Shown one piece after another: positions 43,797 to 53,444 of a DNA stretch of 64,000 nucleotides. Location of the stretch: positions 1 to 64,000 of the forward strand of contig NZ_BOMI01000011.1 in assembly GCF_016862115.1 (NCBI RefSeq). Direction: 5' to 3'. Origin of the DNA: Paractinoplanes deccanensis. Its GTDB lineage: Bacteria; Actinomycetota; Actinomycetes; Mycobacteriales; Micromonosporaceae. How positions within the stretch are numbered: position 1 is the first letter of the stretch; each line of letters begins with the position of its first letter. Both the position numbers and the translations under genes were made by a program. A model generated the notes under the pieces. It was not told where the DNA came from. It saw only the letters and a program-made list of their open reading frames with translations, and did not search any database.

Positions 43797-43818
43797 TCAC
43801 GCACGGTCTACGCGCGAT

Positions 43819-43844
43819 TTCCGGCACGTGACGGGTTGTTTCGT
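43819..43844 (-). promoter_or_regulatory. Predicted GlnR operator upstream of amtB
   Basis: Read on the minus strand, this segment gives GAAAC-n5-GTCAC-n6-GAAAT, close to the actinobacterial GlnR pattern of alternating GTnAC and GAAAC sites spaced by six bases. It is about 120 bases before the amtB start, where activation of amtB-glnB-glnD by GlnR is known in related organisms. The match is judged by eye. Confidence 0.5.
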
Positions 43845-43948
43845 ACGTGTGAAGAAACTCTCACAGCCCGTTCGACAAACGTGCTTGAACAGGCACAATT
43901 GCCACCGAAAATCGGACAGCGAAGGTCAACCGTATTGTTGACGGCCGA

Positions 43949-44752
43949 TCAACGAAGCGCGTATTCGAGGGTGTGGCGCTCGTAATCGAGCAGCCGGAGA
44001 TCGCGCATCGGGCGCCGCAGATGACCCTTGTGCACGATGCGCACGAAGGCCGGGTCGCCCGCCGCGGCCATCCGCCGGATGCCCTCGACGTGGTCGACGA
44101 TGCGCTTGCGGATCGTGCGCACGAGGCGGTGCCGGTCGCGCGGGATCAGCCCGTACGCGTCGGCGAACAGCCGCAGCCGGCGCGGCCTGTTGGGCCTCTT
44201 CCACCCCAGCGTGTACGAGTCACGGTCGCTGAACAGGGGCACCCAGGTCCACGCCGCGTAGGCCACGTCGTAGATGCGGGCACCGGGCGACGCCAGGTCG
44301 AAGTCGATGAGCGCGAGGGTGCCGTCGGGCCGCCAGACCACGTTGTGCGGCGCGGCGTCGTGGTGGCAGATCACCTCGGTGTCCGGCGGGGGCGGGCCGA
44401 ACGAGCGCCACACCGCGTTGGGCGGCGGGACGAAACCGTACTGCGCGTCGTGGAACATGCGCAGCATGGTCGCGACGGTGACCAGGGCCTCCTCGGTCAC
44501 CCAGTGCGGGGCCAGGGGATATTCGCCGCACTCCCCGTCGAGGTACGAGAGGACCTCGCGGCCCTTCTCGTCCATGCCCAGGGCGTGCGGCGAGCCGGTG
44601 AAGCCGACGCGCTCGAGGTGGTTGAGGAGCCCGTGCACGGCCGGGGTCCACGGGCCGGCGTTGCGCCGCACGGTGTCGCCGACGCGCGAGACCGTGCTGA
44701 CGTTGCCGCCGTGGAGCGGGATCTCCCGCACCGGCTCCTGCGTCACCAACAT
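43949..44752 (-). CDS. Aminoglycoside-phosphotransferase-fold kinase
   Basis: A 267-residue APH/choline-kinase-like protein. Catalytic loop CHHDAAPHNVVWRPDG (HxDxxxxN) and metal-binding Asp in LALIDFDLASPG are intact. The N-lobe glycine/lysine pattern is weak (GDTVRRNAGPW). The substrate is not evident; such kinases often phosphorylate small metabolites. It follows ftsY by 45 bases on the same strand. Confidence 0.85.
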   Translation of the reverse strand: MLVTQEPVREIPLHGGNVSTVSRVGDTVRRNAGPWTPAVHGLLNHLERVGFTGSPHALGMDEKGREVLSYLDGECGEYPLAPHWVTEEALVTVATMLRMFHDAQYGFVPPPNAVWRSFGPPPPDTEVICHHDAAPHNVVWRPDGTLALIDFDLASPGARIYDVAYAAWTWVPLFSDRDSYTLGWKRPNRPRRLRLFADAYGLIPRDRHRLVRTIRKRIVDHVEGIRRMAAAGDPAFVRIVHKGHLRRPMRDLRLLDYERHTLEYALR

Positions 44753-44797
44753 CCTCCCCGCACCACAACGGCCCCGCGCCGTACGTCTCCCCCGAGA

Positions 44798-45979
44798 CTA
44801 CGCGGCACCGCCAAGCAGCGCCTCGACGAAGGCGGCCGGCTCGAAGGGCGCCAGGTCGTCCGGCCCCTCGCCCAGACCCACCAACTTGACCGGAATGCCC
44901 AGCTTGCGCTGGACGGCGATGACGATTCCGCCCTTCGCGGTGCCGTCGAGCTTGGTCAACACCACACCAGTAACGTCCACCACTTCGGTGAAGACCCGCG
45001 CCTGCTCGAGTCCGTTCTGCCCGGTTGTGGCGTCGAGGATCAGCAGCGTCTCGTCGACCGGGCCGTGCTTCTCGACGACCCGCTTGACCTTGCCGAGCTC
45101 GTCCATGAGGCCGATCTTGTTTTGCAGCCGGCCCGCGGTGTCGATCACCACGGTGTCGACGCCGGTCTCGATGCCGCGCTTGACCGCGTCGAAGGCGACG
45201 CTGGCCGGGTCGGCGCCCTCGGGCCCGCGCACGGTCTCGGCGCCCACCCGCTCACCCCAGGTGGCGAGCTGCTCGGCGGCGGCCGCGCGGAAGGTGTCGG
45301 CCGCGCCGAAGAGCACGCTGCGGCCGTCGGCGATCAGCACCCGGCCGATCTTGCCGCAGGTCGTGGTCTTGCCGGCGCCGTTGACGCCGACCACCATCAT
45401 CACGCCCGGCCGGCCGTCGTGCGGCGCGGTCTTGAGGCTGCGGTCGAGGTCGGGCTCGAGCGCCGCGGTCAGCTCCTCGGCGAGCTGCTCGCGCACCTCG
45501 GCCGCGGTGCGGCTGCCGAGCACGCGCACCCGCTCGCGCAGCCGCTCGACGATCACCTGGGTCGCCTCGACGCCGACGTCCGCCGAGATCAGGGTGTCCT
45601 CGATCTCCTCCCACGCGTCCTCGTCGAGGTGATCGCGGGAGAGCACGCTGAGCAGGCCGCGGCCGAAGATGTTCTGCGAGCGCGACAGCCGGGCACGCAG
45701 GCGCACCAGGCGGCCCGCGGTCGGCTCCGGCCGCTCGATCTCCGGCTTCTCCTCGACCGCCGGCGCGGGCTTCTCCTCGACGATGAGCGGCGGCAGCTCC
45801 TCGTCCCGCACGGGTGGGACGACCACCGGGGGCGCTTGCTCGTCGACGGTGGGCTTCTCGAGAGTGGTCGTCCCGCCCTGCGGGGGCAGCTCCCGGCGGC
45901 GCATGCGCGGCACCACCAGACCGACCGCGCCGGCGATCAGGACGACAAGCAGGATCACTGCGGCGACCACGTATTCCAT
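44798..45979 (-). CDS. ftsY: Signal recognition particle receptor FtsY
   Basis: A 393-residue SRP receptor. Unlike most FtsY proteins it begins with a clear membrane helix (about 4-24, VVAAVILLVVLIAGAVGLVV), the usual actinobacterial form. An acidic Pro-rich linker (about 35-90) follows, then the NG domain: GVNGAGKTTTCGK (P-loop), DTFRAAAAEQL, DTAGRLQNK, TKLDGTAKGG. It partners with Ffh. Confidence 0.96.
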   Translation of the reverse strand: MEYVVAAVILLVVLIAGAVGLVVPRMRRRELPPQGGTTTLEKPTVDEQAPPVVVPPVRDEELPPLIVEEKPAPAVEEKPEIERPEPTAGRLVRLRARLSRSQNIFGRGLLSVLSRDHLDEDAWEEIEDTLISADVGVEATQVIVERLRERVRVLGSRTAAEVREQLAEELTAALEPDLDRSLKTAPHDGRPGVMMVVGVNGAGKTTTCGKIGRVLIADGRSVLFGAADTFRAAAAEQLATWGERVGAETVRGPEGADPASVAFDAVKRGIETGVDTVVIDTAGRLQNKIGLMDELGKVKRVVEKHGPVDETLLILDATTGQNGLEQARVFTEVVDVTGVVLTKLDGTAKGGIVIAVQRKLGIPVKLVGLGEGPDDLAPFEPAAFVEALLGGAA

Positions 45980-46097
45980 GCCGAAATCCTGACAGATGCG
46001 CCGTCTGCCCGTGGCGTCGGCCGTGCACTGGCGGCCCGTGGCGCTCGTGCAGCAAGATGGGACGCCCCCACCCCTCCAGCGAAGGACCCCCACCCCG

Positions 46098-47768
46098 GTG
46101 ACTGCTCACCTGCTCATCGGCCCGCTGCTGCGGCGGGTCGCCGGAGATCGCGCCACCATCTGGGTGGAGACCACCGAGCCGGCCGTCGTGCGGGTCGAGG
46201 CCGAGGGCGGCGGTTCCGGCTCCGCGGCGACCTTCTCGGCGTACGGGCACCACTACGCGCTCGTCGTGGTCGAGGGCCTGCGCCCGGGTGCGTCCAGCTC
46301 GTACCAGGTGCTCCTGGACGATCGTGTGGTCTGGCCCTCGGCCGAGTCGACCTATCCGCCGCCCGCGATCCACACGCGTCCCGCCGACGACGACACCGAG
46401 CCGGTCCGGCTGATCTTCGGCTCGTGCCGCGAGGCCACGCCGCACGCGACGGGCCGCCGCCTGCCGCCCGACGCGCTCGACGCGTACGCCCGCAGGCTGA
46501 TGCGGGATCCGCAGAACCCGGAGCTGCGTCCCGACCTGATCGTCCTGCTCGGCGACCAGGTGTACGCGGACAAGACGTCGGCCAAGGTCCGGCGCTTCCT
46601 GCGGCGCCGCCGCGCGTCCGGCCACGACGGCCCCTCCGACCAGGTCGTCACCTTCGACGAGTACACCAAGCTCTACCTGGAGTCGTGGCGCGACCCCGAG
46701 GTGCGCTGGCTCTTCGCCACCGTCCCCACGATCATGATCTTCGACGACCACGAGATGATCGACGACTGGAACACGTCGGCCTCGTGGCGCGCCGACATGG
46801 GCGCCCAGTCGTGGTGGACCGAGCGCATCACGGGCGGCCTGGCCTCCTACTGGGTCTATCAGCACCTCGGCAACCTGAGCCCCGACGAGCTGGCGACCGA
46901 CCCGCTCTATCAAAAGGTCACCACGGTTGACGACGCCACCGACCTGCTGCACGAGTTCGGCCGCTCGCTCGACACGGGCGAGCAGCCGTACCAGTGGAGC
47001 TATGCCCTCGACATCGGCCGCACCCGGCTGGTGATGCTCGACAACCGGTGCAGCCGCGTCCTCACCCCCGGCCGCCGCGAGATGCTGCCCGCCGAGGAGT
47101 GGAACTGGTTCGTCGACCAGGCGCACGGCTCGTACGATCACCTCGTCGTCGGCTCGTCCCTGCCCTGGCTGATGCCACCCGCGATCCACCACCTCGAGGC
47201 GTGGAACGAGCGCACCGCCGACTCCGGCAACAAGCGCGTGGCCACCGCCGCCGAAAAGCTGCGCCGCGCCGTCGACCTGGAACACTGGGCCGCCTTCGGC
47301 CGCTCCTTCAACGCGCTCGGCGAGCTCTTCCGCCGCCTCGGCGAGGGCGGCACCGGCGCACCCGGCCACCGGGTCGGCGCCGGCGGGGCCTACGCGGCGC
47401 CGGCCTCGATCAGCGTCCTCTCGGGCGACGTCCACCACTCGTACGTGGCCGAGGCCGACTTCGGCCACGCCATGGCCACCCCCGTCATGCAGCTGACCTG
47501 CTCGCCGGTCCACAACCAGGTGCCCGCCGTCATGCGCCCCCTGATGCGCTTCGCCTGGTCGCGCGCCGCCGCCAAGGGCGTCCGCGGCCTGGCCCGCTCG
47601 GCCGGCGTCGACAAGCCCCACTGGCGCTGGAAACGCCTGGCCGGCCCGTACTTCGGCAACGCCATCAGCACGCTCAAGCTCGCCGGCCCCCGCGCGACCG
47701 TGCGGGTGGAAGGCACCGAAAAAGACGGCACTCTCTTCGAAGTAGCTGAGGTGACTTACCCGAGATGA
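46098..47768 (+). CDS. PhoD-like metallophosphatase
   Basis: A 556-residue protein of the alkaline phosphatase D / PhoD-like family. N-terminal beta-sandwich (about 1-95), then the metallophosphoesterase core: LIFGSCREATPH, DLIVLLGDQVYADKTS, MIFDDHEMIDDWN, and LSGDVHHSYVAEADF, which provide the metal ligands. No signal peptide is seen, so a cytoplasmic or non-classical role is likely. Start is GTG (VTAHLLIGPLLRRV). Its stop overlaps the DinB gene (ATGA). Confidence 0.88.
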   Translation: MTAHLLIGPLLRRVAGDRATIWVETTEPAVVRVEAEGGGSGSAATFSAYGHHYALVVVEGLRPGASSSYQVLLDDRVVWPSAESTYPPPAIHTRPADDDTEPVRLIFGSCREATPHATGRRLPPDALDAYARRLMRDPQNPELRPDLIVLLGDQVYADKTSAKVRRFLRRRRASGHDGPSDQVVTFDEYTKLYLESWRDPEVRWLFATVPTIMIFDDHEMIDDWNTSASWRADMGAQSWWTERITGGLASYWVYQHLGNLSPDELATDPLYQKVTTVDDATDLLHEFGRSLDTGEQPYQWSYALDIGRTRLVMLDNRCSRVLTPGRREMLPAEEWNWFVDQAHGSYDHLVVGSSLPWLMPPAIHHLEAWNERTADSGNKRVATAAEKLRRAVDLEHWAAFGRSFNALGELFRRLGEGGTGAPGHRVGAGGAYAAPASISVLSGDVHHSYVAEADFGHAMATPVMQLTCSPVHNQVPAVMRPLMRFAWSRAAAKGVRGLARSAGVDKPHWRWKRLAGPYFGNAISTLKLAGPRATVRVEGTEKDGTLFEVAEVTYPR

Positions 47769-48283
47769 CCTGGACAGCCCCTGAGCCCACCCGCGTCGGC
47801 GAGCCCCTGACCGGCCCGGAGCGCCCCATGCTGCAAGGCTGGCTCGACTGGCACCGCCGGACGCTGCTCACCAAATGCGCGGGCCTGACCGCCGACCAGC
47901 TCAAGCTGGCCGCCGTCGAGCCCTCGAACCTGACCCTGCTGGGCCTGGTCCGGCACATGACCGACGTCGAGCGCGTGTGGTTCCGCTGGCGGGCGGCCGG
48001 CGACCACACCGTCGGCTCGCCCTACAACTCCGCCGACAACCCCGACGGCGACTTCGACGACGTGGCGACCGCCGACGCCGAGGCCGATCTCGCCCGCTTC
48101 GAAGCGGCCTGCGCCGATGCCGACCGCGCCGCCGCCACCCTGGACCTCGACCACGAGTTCGCGACGGCCCGCGGCCGCCGCAGCCTCCGCTGGGTCTACC
48201 TGCACATGATCGAGGAGTACGCCCGCCACAACGGCCACGCCGACCTGCTCCGCGAACGCATAGACGGCGTCACCGGCGCATGA
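47765..48283 (+). CDS. DinB/DUF664 family four-helix protein
   Basis: A 172-residue DinB-like protein. The family's three-His metal site appears as LGLVRHMTDVERVWF and MIEEYARHNGHADLLRE. Members include thiol-dependent (mycothiol) transferases and many proteins of unknown role. It is translationally coupled at both ends: ATGA with the PhoD-like gene and ATGA with the next gene. Confidence 0.88.
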   Translation: MTWTAPEPTRVGEPLTGPERPMLQGWLDWHRRTLLTKCAGLTADQLKLAAVEPSNLTLLGLVRHMTDVERVWFRWRAAGDHTVGSPYNSADNPDGDFDDVATADAEADLARFEAACADADRAAATLDLDHEFATARGRRSLRWVYLHMIEEYARHNGHADLLRERIDGVTGA

Positions 48284-48822
48284 GCCGCCACGACCCGGCC
48301 AACGACGACCCGGCGGACGGGCCTCTCGCGCGGCTGCCCGACGGCCTGATCGTGCGGCGGGCGCGCCGGAGCATGTTCACACCGGCTCCGTCGGCCATGG
48401 CGGGGCGGGGCCGGACGGCGCCCGAATCCACCCGGCGCCGGCTCCTGGGCGTCGCGATCGATCTGGCCCGCAAGGAGGTCCCGGGCATCGGGAGCAAGGG
48501 CCTGGTCCGGCGGCTGCGCCACGAGGGCTGGCCGGACGTGACCAGGTCCGAGGTGGAGGCGCTCCTGCCGCCGCCTCTTCCGGGCGCGCGAGTGCGGGCC
48601 CTGTCGGCCGTGGCCGTCCGGCGCAAGCCGGCACCGGCTCCGGTGGCGATGGGCGAGGCCGAGCTCTCCCGGCTGAGGACGGCCGCTCTCCGGATCCGCG
48701 GCGACGCCTACGGCATCACCCTCGCCCGCGTCACCCAGCGCCTGCGCGAGAACGGCTGGCCCGAGGTCACCGAGGAGCAGGTCGAGCACGCCGTGCGCCG
48801 GCCCCGGAGCTCCTGGGCCTGA
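48280..48822 (+). CDS. Protein with two repeated helical motifs, unknown function
   Basis: A 180-residue basic protein. Two related segments are seen: SKGLVRRLRHEGWPDVTRSE (about 70-92) and LARVTQRLRENGWPEVTEEQ (about 147-168). Each looks like a helix-turn-helix of a small winged-helix or similar nucleic-acid-binding unit. The N-terminal 55 residues are rich in Arg/Pro/Asp and probably disordered. No family recognised. Third gene of the PhoD-DinB run. Confidence 0.65.
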   Translation: MSRHDPANDDPADGPLARLPDGLIVRRARRSMFTPAPSAMAGRGRTAPESTRRRLLGVAIDLARKEVPGIGSKGLVRRLRHEGWPDVTRSEVEALLPPPLPGARVRALSAVAVRRKPAPAPVAMGEAELSRLRTAALRIRGDAYGITLARVTQRLRENGWPEVTEEQVEHAVRRPRSSWA

Positions 48823-48859
48823 CCGGCAGATCCAGATCGAGGACAGCCGCTCGCCGCCG

Positions 48860-49471
48860 TCACTCCGGCAGGTCGAGGGCCTTGCGCAGGTATGCGACGT
48901 GCTGGGGGCCGCTCCAGCGGTAGGCGGAGAGGCCGGCCGCGCGGGCGCCGCGGACGGCCCGGTCGTCGTCGTCGACGAAGAGGACGTGCTTGGGCTGCTC
49001 GCCGATGATCTGGCAGGCGCGCGTGAAGTACTCGGGGGCCGGCTTGTGGACCTTGATCTCCCAGGAGCTGACGATCACGTCGAGCTCGCCGGTCAGGCCG
49101 AGGGCTTCCAAGTCACCGCGGAGGCGGTCGGTGGCGTTGGTGGCCAGGCCCACCTTGCGGCCCGCCGCGCGCACCGAGCGGACGAAGGCCAGGGCGTCGG
49201 GGTCGGGCTCGCCCCGGTAGGCCTGCCACTCGGCGACGGCCTCGGCGGCGTTGTCGATGGGGAGGCGCTGGGCGACCAGCTCCATCCACTCGGCGTCGGA
49301 GATCTCGCCGGCCATGGCGGGACGGTAGATGTCCCACGCCATGGCCGTCTCCAGCAGGGCGGCCGGCTTCAGGCCGTACTTGACCTCGACGGCGATCATC
49401 GGGGCCGGGTCCCAGCGGCGCAGGACGCCGTCGAAGTCGATCAGCAGGGCCCGGGCGCGATCGCGCGTCAT
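48860..49471 (-). CDS. HAD-superfamily hydrolase
   Basis: A 203-residue phosphatase-like protein. Motif I LLIDFDGVLRRW (nucleophile Asp12, acid Asp14), motif II LATNATDRL, motif III Lys in KVHKPAPEYF and motif IV FVDDDDRAVRGARAAG are all present, with a helical cap between I and II. Substrate unknown. It starts one base after the smc stop, so it is probably co-expressed with smc. Confidence 0.88.
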   Translation of the reverse strand: MTRDRARALLIDFDGVLRRWDPAPMIAVEVKYGLKPAALLETAMAWDIYRPAMAGEISDAEWMELVAQRLPIDNAAEAVAEWQAYRGEPDPDALAFVRSVRAAGRKVGLATNATDRLRGDLEALGLTGELDVIVSSWEIKVHKPAPEYFTRACQIIGEQPKHVLFVDDDDRAVRGARAAGLSAYRWSGPQHVAYLRKALDLPE

Positions 49472-49472
49472 C

Positions 49473-52400
49473 TCAGTCCTCCGGTTCGCGGTTGAGGCGC
49501 TGGCTGATCACCTGGGTGACGCCGGAGCGCATCGTGACGCCGTAGAGGGCGTCCGCGACCTCCATCGTGCGTTTCTGGTGCGTGATGATGAGCAGCTGGC
49601 TCTTTTCACGCAGCTGTTGGAAGAGGGTAATCAACCGGCCCAGGTTGACGTCGTCCAGGGCCGCCTCGACCTCGTCCATGATGTAGAAGGGCGAGGGGCG
49701 GGCCCGGAAGATCGCGCAGAGCATCGCCACCGCGGTCAGCGAGCGCTCCCCACCGGAGAGCAGCGACAGGCGCTTGATCTTCTTGCCGGGCGGGCGGGCC
49801 TCGACCTCGACGCCGGTGGTCAGCATGTCCTCGGGATCGGTGAGCACCAGCCGGCCCTCACCGCCGGGGAACAGCACCTGGAAGACGGTCTGGAACTCGC
49901 GGGCCGTGTCCTCGAAGGCCGACGTGAAGACCTCGAGGATGCGGTCGTCGACGTCCTTGACCACGGTGAGCAGGTCCTTGCGCGTGGCCTTGAGGTCTTC
50001 GAGCTGGTCGGAGAGGAACTTGAAGCGCTCCTCCAGAGCGGCGAACTCCTCCAGCGCCAGCGGGTTGACCTTGCCGAGCAGGGCCAGGTCGCGCTCGGCC
50101 TTGTTCGCCCGCTTCTCCTGGGTGGGGCGATGGAACGGCACGGGCTCCGGTGCGGGTTTGCCGTCCTTCTCGGCCTGCGCCACCTCGGCCTGTGTCGGCG
50201 GCACCAGCTGCTCGGGACCGTACTCGGTGATCAGCGTGTCGACGTCGAGGGAGAAGTCCTCGGCCGCCTTCGCCTCGAGCTGTTCGATGCGCATGCGCTG
50301 CTCGGCGCGGGCCACCTCGTCGCGGTGCACCTCGTTGGTGAGCCGTTCCAGCTCGGCGACCAGGCGCTTCGCGCTCGCGCGCACTTCCTGGAGCTCCGCC
50401 TCGCGGGCCGTGCGGGCCTGGGCCAGCTCGTCGCGCACCTCGATGGCCGCGGCGAGCGAGACCGAGACGCGAGCCAGCGCGGCCGCCGCGCCGAGCGCCA
50501 CGGCCCGGGCGATCTCGGCGCCCCGGGCACGGGCCGCGCGGCGGGCGGCGGCTCGCTCGCGGGCCTGCCGCTCGGCGTTGGCCTGGCGCAGCAGCGAGTC
50601 GGCGCGGCCGGCGATGGAGGCGACCCGCTCCTCGGCGGTGCGCACCGCGAGGCGCACCTCCATCTCGTTCTGCCGGGACTGGGGGACCAGCGCGGCGAGC
50701 CGGTCACGCTCGTCGGTGGAGGGTTCCTCGTCGATCGGGGTGGCCTCGGCGAGCCGCAGCCGCTCCTCGAGCTCGGCCACGCGCACCAGGTCGGCGTCGC
50801 GGGCGGCCTGCGCCTTCTGCAGCGAGGCGCCGAGCCGGTCGGTCTCGGCCTTGGCGGAGCGGGCGGCGGCGCCCAGCTCGGCGAGGCGGCGGGCGGCGGC
50901 GTTGCGCTCGCCCTCGGCGGCGCGCTTCTCGGCCGCGGCGACGTTCACCGCCTCCTTGCGCCGGGCGACCTCGGCGCGCGCCTCGGCGAGCTGCGCCTTC
51001 AGCTCGCCGATCGACGCCTCGGCCTCGGCCCGGCGGGCCTTCGCCTCGTCGACGGCCGCCTGCACCTCGATGTAGCTGGAGGCCTTGCCGGAGCCGCCGG
51101 CCGCGGCGTAGGCGCCGAGCACGTCGCCGTCGGGGGTGACCGCGCGCAGCTCCGCGTTGCCGGCGATCAGCGCGGCGGCCGCGGGCAGGTCGTTCACCAG
51201 GACGACGTCGCGCAACGCCCGGTTGAGCGCGGGCCGCACCGTCTCGGGACAGTCGATCGCGTCGGGCGCCCAGACCGCGCCGTCCGGCAGCGCGGGCCGC
51301 AGCGCGTCGAGCGACCCCTGCATGCCCGGCGCGGCGGGCGAGGCGACCACGAGCGCGGCCCGGCCGGCGTCGGCGATCTTGAGCGTACGCATGGCCTCGA
51401 TCGCCTCGTCCACTCCGGAGAGCGCGACCGCGTCGGCGAGCGTGCCCAGCGCGGCGGCGAGGGCGGCCTCGTGTCCCGGCCGGACGGTGAGCATCGAGGC
51501 GAGGCTGCCGAGCAGGCCGGGCACCTCGGCGCCCTTGGCGAGCAGGGCGCCGGCGCCGTCCTTGCGCTGGAGACCGAGGGCGAGCGCCTCCTCGCGGGCC
51601 TTCCAGCTCGCGGCGTCCTTCTCGGCGGCGCGCTCGGCGTCGGAGAGCTCCTTGACGACGGCGTTCGCGCGATCGTGCTCGGCGACGGCCTCGGCGTGGC
51701 GCGCGTCGAGCTCGACGTTGTCCCGGTCGGCGTCCGACGACTCCGCGGCGACCAGGTCGACCTCGGCCTGCGCCGCCTCGGCGCGCATCATCGCGTCGGT
51801 GTGCGCCGCGGCGAGCCGTTCGATCTCGTCGGTGGCGCCTTCGGTACGGGCGCGCGCCGCGTTCACGTTGCCGACCAGCTTGGCCAGGCCCTCGCGACGG
51901 TCGGCGATCGCCTTGGCGGCCGAGCGGAGCGCGCCCTCGGCGGCGGCGAGCTGCCGTTCGAGGTCCTGCCGCTGCTCGATCGCCTCGGCCAGGCGCATCT
52001 GGTCGTCGGTGAGCGCCTCGCGCAGCTCCTCCTCCTGCTCGCGCACCCGCTCCGACTCGGCGACGAGCTGGTCGGGGTCGCGGCCCTGGCGCTCCTCGTC
52101 GGGGGTGGCGGCGAGGTGGCGCAGGCGCTCGGTGGCGAGCTGCTCGGTGGAGCGGAAGCGCTCCTGGAGCGCGGACAGCTTGTACCACGTGTCCTGGGCG
52201 GCCTGCAGCAGCGGCGCGTCCTCGGCGTGCGCCAGCTCGAGGTCGGCCAGCAGGCGCTGGATCTCGCGATTCTCGGCCTCGACCTGCTGGCGGCGCTCGC
52301 GCATCGCCGACTCGTCGGCGATCTCCTTGTCGAGCGTGGTGCGCAGCGTGTGCAGGTCGTCGGCGAGCAGCCGCAGCCGGGCGTCGCGCAGGTCGGCCTG

Positions 52401-53054
52401 GATGCCGGCGGCGCGGCGGGCCACCTCCGCCTGCTTGCCGAGCGGCTTGAGCTGGCGGCGCAGCTCGGCCGTGAGGTCGGTCAGCCGGTTGAGGTTGACC
52501 TGCATCGCGTCGAGCTTGCGGATCGCCTTCTCTTTGCGCTTGCGGTGTTTGAGGACGCCGGCGGCCTCCTCGATGAAGGCGCGGCGGTCCTCGGGCTTGG
52601 CGTGCAGCATCGCGTCGAGCCGGCCCTGCCCGACGATGATGTGCATCTCGCGGCCGATGCCGGAGTCGCTGAGCAGCTCCTGGATGTCGAGCAGGCGGCA
52701 GGCGTTGCCGTTGATCTCGTACTCGCTGGCGCCGTCCCGGAACATCCGGCGGGTGATCGACACCTCGGTGTACTCGATCGGCAGGGCGCCGTCGTTGTTG
52801 TCGATCGTCAGGGTCACCTCGGCGCGGCCGAGCGGCGCGCGGCCCGCCGTGCCGGCGAAGATGACGTCCTCCATCTTGCCGCCGCGCAGTGCCTTGGCGC
52901 CCTGCTCGCCCAGCACCCAGGCGATGGCGTCGACGACGTTGGACTTGCCGGAGCCGTTGGGGCCCACCACACAGGTGATGCCCGGCTCCAGCCGCAGTGT
53001 CGTCGCGGAGGCGAAGGACTTGAAGCCCTTGACCGTGAGGCTCTTGAGGTGCAC
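49473..53054 (-). CDS. smc: Chromosome segregation ATPase SMC
   Basis: A 1193-residue SMC. Head N-part: MHLKSLTVKGFKSFASATTL, Walker A GPNGSGKSN (about 32-40). Two long coiled-coil arms surround the hinge at about 500-670 (EVPGLLGSLASMLTVRPGHE through GDVLGAYAAAGGSGKASSYI). Head C-part: signature LSLLSGGERSLTAVAML and Walker B FYIMDEVEAALDDVN. It loads onto DNA with ScpA/B, which are not in the window. Confidence 0.97.
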   Translation of the reverse strand: MHLKSLTVKGFKSFASATTLRLEPGITCVVGPNGSGKSNVVDAIAWVLGEQGAKALRGGKMEDVIFAGTAGRAPLGRAEVTLTIDNNDGALPIEYTEVSITRRMFRDGASEYEINGNACRLLDIQELLSDSGIGREMHIIVGQGRLDAMLHAKPEDRRAFIEEAAGVLKHRKRKEKAIRKLDAMQVNLNRLTDLTAELRRQLKPLGKQAEVARRAAGIQADLRDARLRLLADDLHTLRTTLDKEIADESAMRERRQQVEAENREIQRLLADLELAHAEDAPLLQAAQDTWYKLSALQERFRSTEQLATERLRHLAATPDEERQGRDPDQLVAESERVREQEEELREALTDDQMRLAEAIEQRQDLERQLAAAEGALRSAAKAIADRREGLAKLVGNVNAARARTEGATDEIERLAAAHTDAMMRAEAAQAEVDLVAAESSDADRDNVELDARHAEAVAEHDRANAVVKELSDAERAAEKDAASWKAREEALALGLQRKDGAGALLAKGAEVPGLLGSLASMLTVRPGHEAALAAALGTLADAVALSGVDEAIEAMRTLKIADAGRAALVVASPAAPGMQGSLDALRPALPDGAVWAPDAIDCPETVRPALNRALRDVVLVNDLPAAAALIAGNAELRAVTPDGDVLGAYAAAGGSGKASSYIEVQAAVDEAKARRAEAEASIGELKAQLAEARAEVARRKEAVNVAAAEKRAAEGERNAAARRLAELGAAARSAKAETDRLGASLQKAQAARDADLVRVAELEERLRLAEATPIDEEPSTDERDRLAALVPQSRQNEMEVRLAVRTAEERVASIAGRADSLLRQANAERQARERAAARRAARARGAEIARAVALGAAAALARVSVSLAAAIEVRDELAQARTAREAELQEVRASAKRLVAELERLTNEVHRDEVARAEQRMRIEQLEAKAAEDFSLDVDTLITEYGPEQLVPPTQAEVAQAEKDGKPAPEPVPFHRPTQEKRANKAERDLALLGKVNPLALEEFAALEERFKFLSDQLEDLKATRKDLLTVVKDVDDRILEVFTSAFEDTAREFQTVFQVLFPGGEGRLVLTDPEDMLTTGVEVEARPPGKKIKRLSLLSGGERSLTAVAMLCAIFRARPSPFYIMDEVEAALDDVNLGRLITLFQQLREKSQLLIITHQKRTMEVADALYGVTMRSGVTQVISQRLNREPED

Positions 53055-53153
53055 GGATTTCCCGGGGGTCAGCGGTACCTACGTTTGGTGCAGGCTACCC
53101 GCAGCATGTGCCGGTGGCCGTACCCGCAACACCCCGCGCCCCGGAAATCGGGC

Positions 53154-53188
53154 AAAAAGATGCGCGCCGCCACGGGGTGGAGGCGCGC
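53154..53188 (-). terminator. Intrinsic terminator between the 64-residue gene and smc
   Basis: On the minus strand GCGCGCC and GGCGCGC form a 7-bp stem with a 13-base loop, followed by ATCTTTTTGCC, a genuine T-tract. It lies 60 bases downstream of the small gene at 53250 and separates it from smc. The plus strand also shows GGTTTT after the stem. Confidence 0.75.
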
Positions 53189-53249
53189 GGTTTTGCAAGG
53201 GGGGTGCGTCGAAGGGTCAGGGCCGCCGGGTCGCGACGGCCGGTGGAGC

Positions 53250-53444
53250 TCAGGTCAGTGCGGGCTCGGTCAGCCGCGCGAAATCGTCCGCTTCCGCGGC
53301 GGCGGCCGCGAGACGATCGTTTTCCGCCCGGAGGCGGGTGACCTCGAACTCCAGGGCCTGCACCCTGGAACGCAGTCGGGTGACCTCGTCGAGCAGGCGC
53401 CGATCGGGCGCCGCACCTACGTGGCCGAAGAGGGCCTTCGCCAT
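53250..53444 (-). CDS. Small coiled-coil protein
   Basis: A 64-residue protein starting MAKALFGHVGAAPDRRLLDE, then a leucine-zipper-like helix (VTRLRSRVQALEFEVTRLRA, ENDRLAAAAAEADDFARL). The heptad pattern suggests a dimeric coiled coil. I recognise it as a conserved-looking actinobacterial small protein without a known role. It has its own terminator before smc, so it is an independent unit. A purine-rich stretch precedes the ATG. Confidence 0.75.
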   Translation of the reverse strand: MAKALFGHVGAAPDRRLLDEVTRLRSRVQALEFEVTRLRAENDRLAAAAAEADDFARLTEPALT

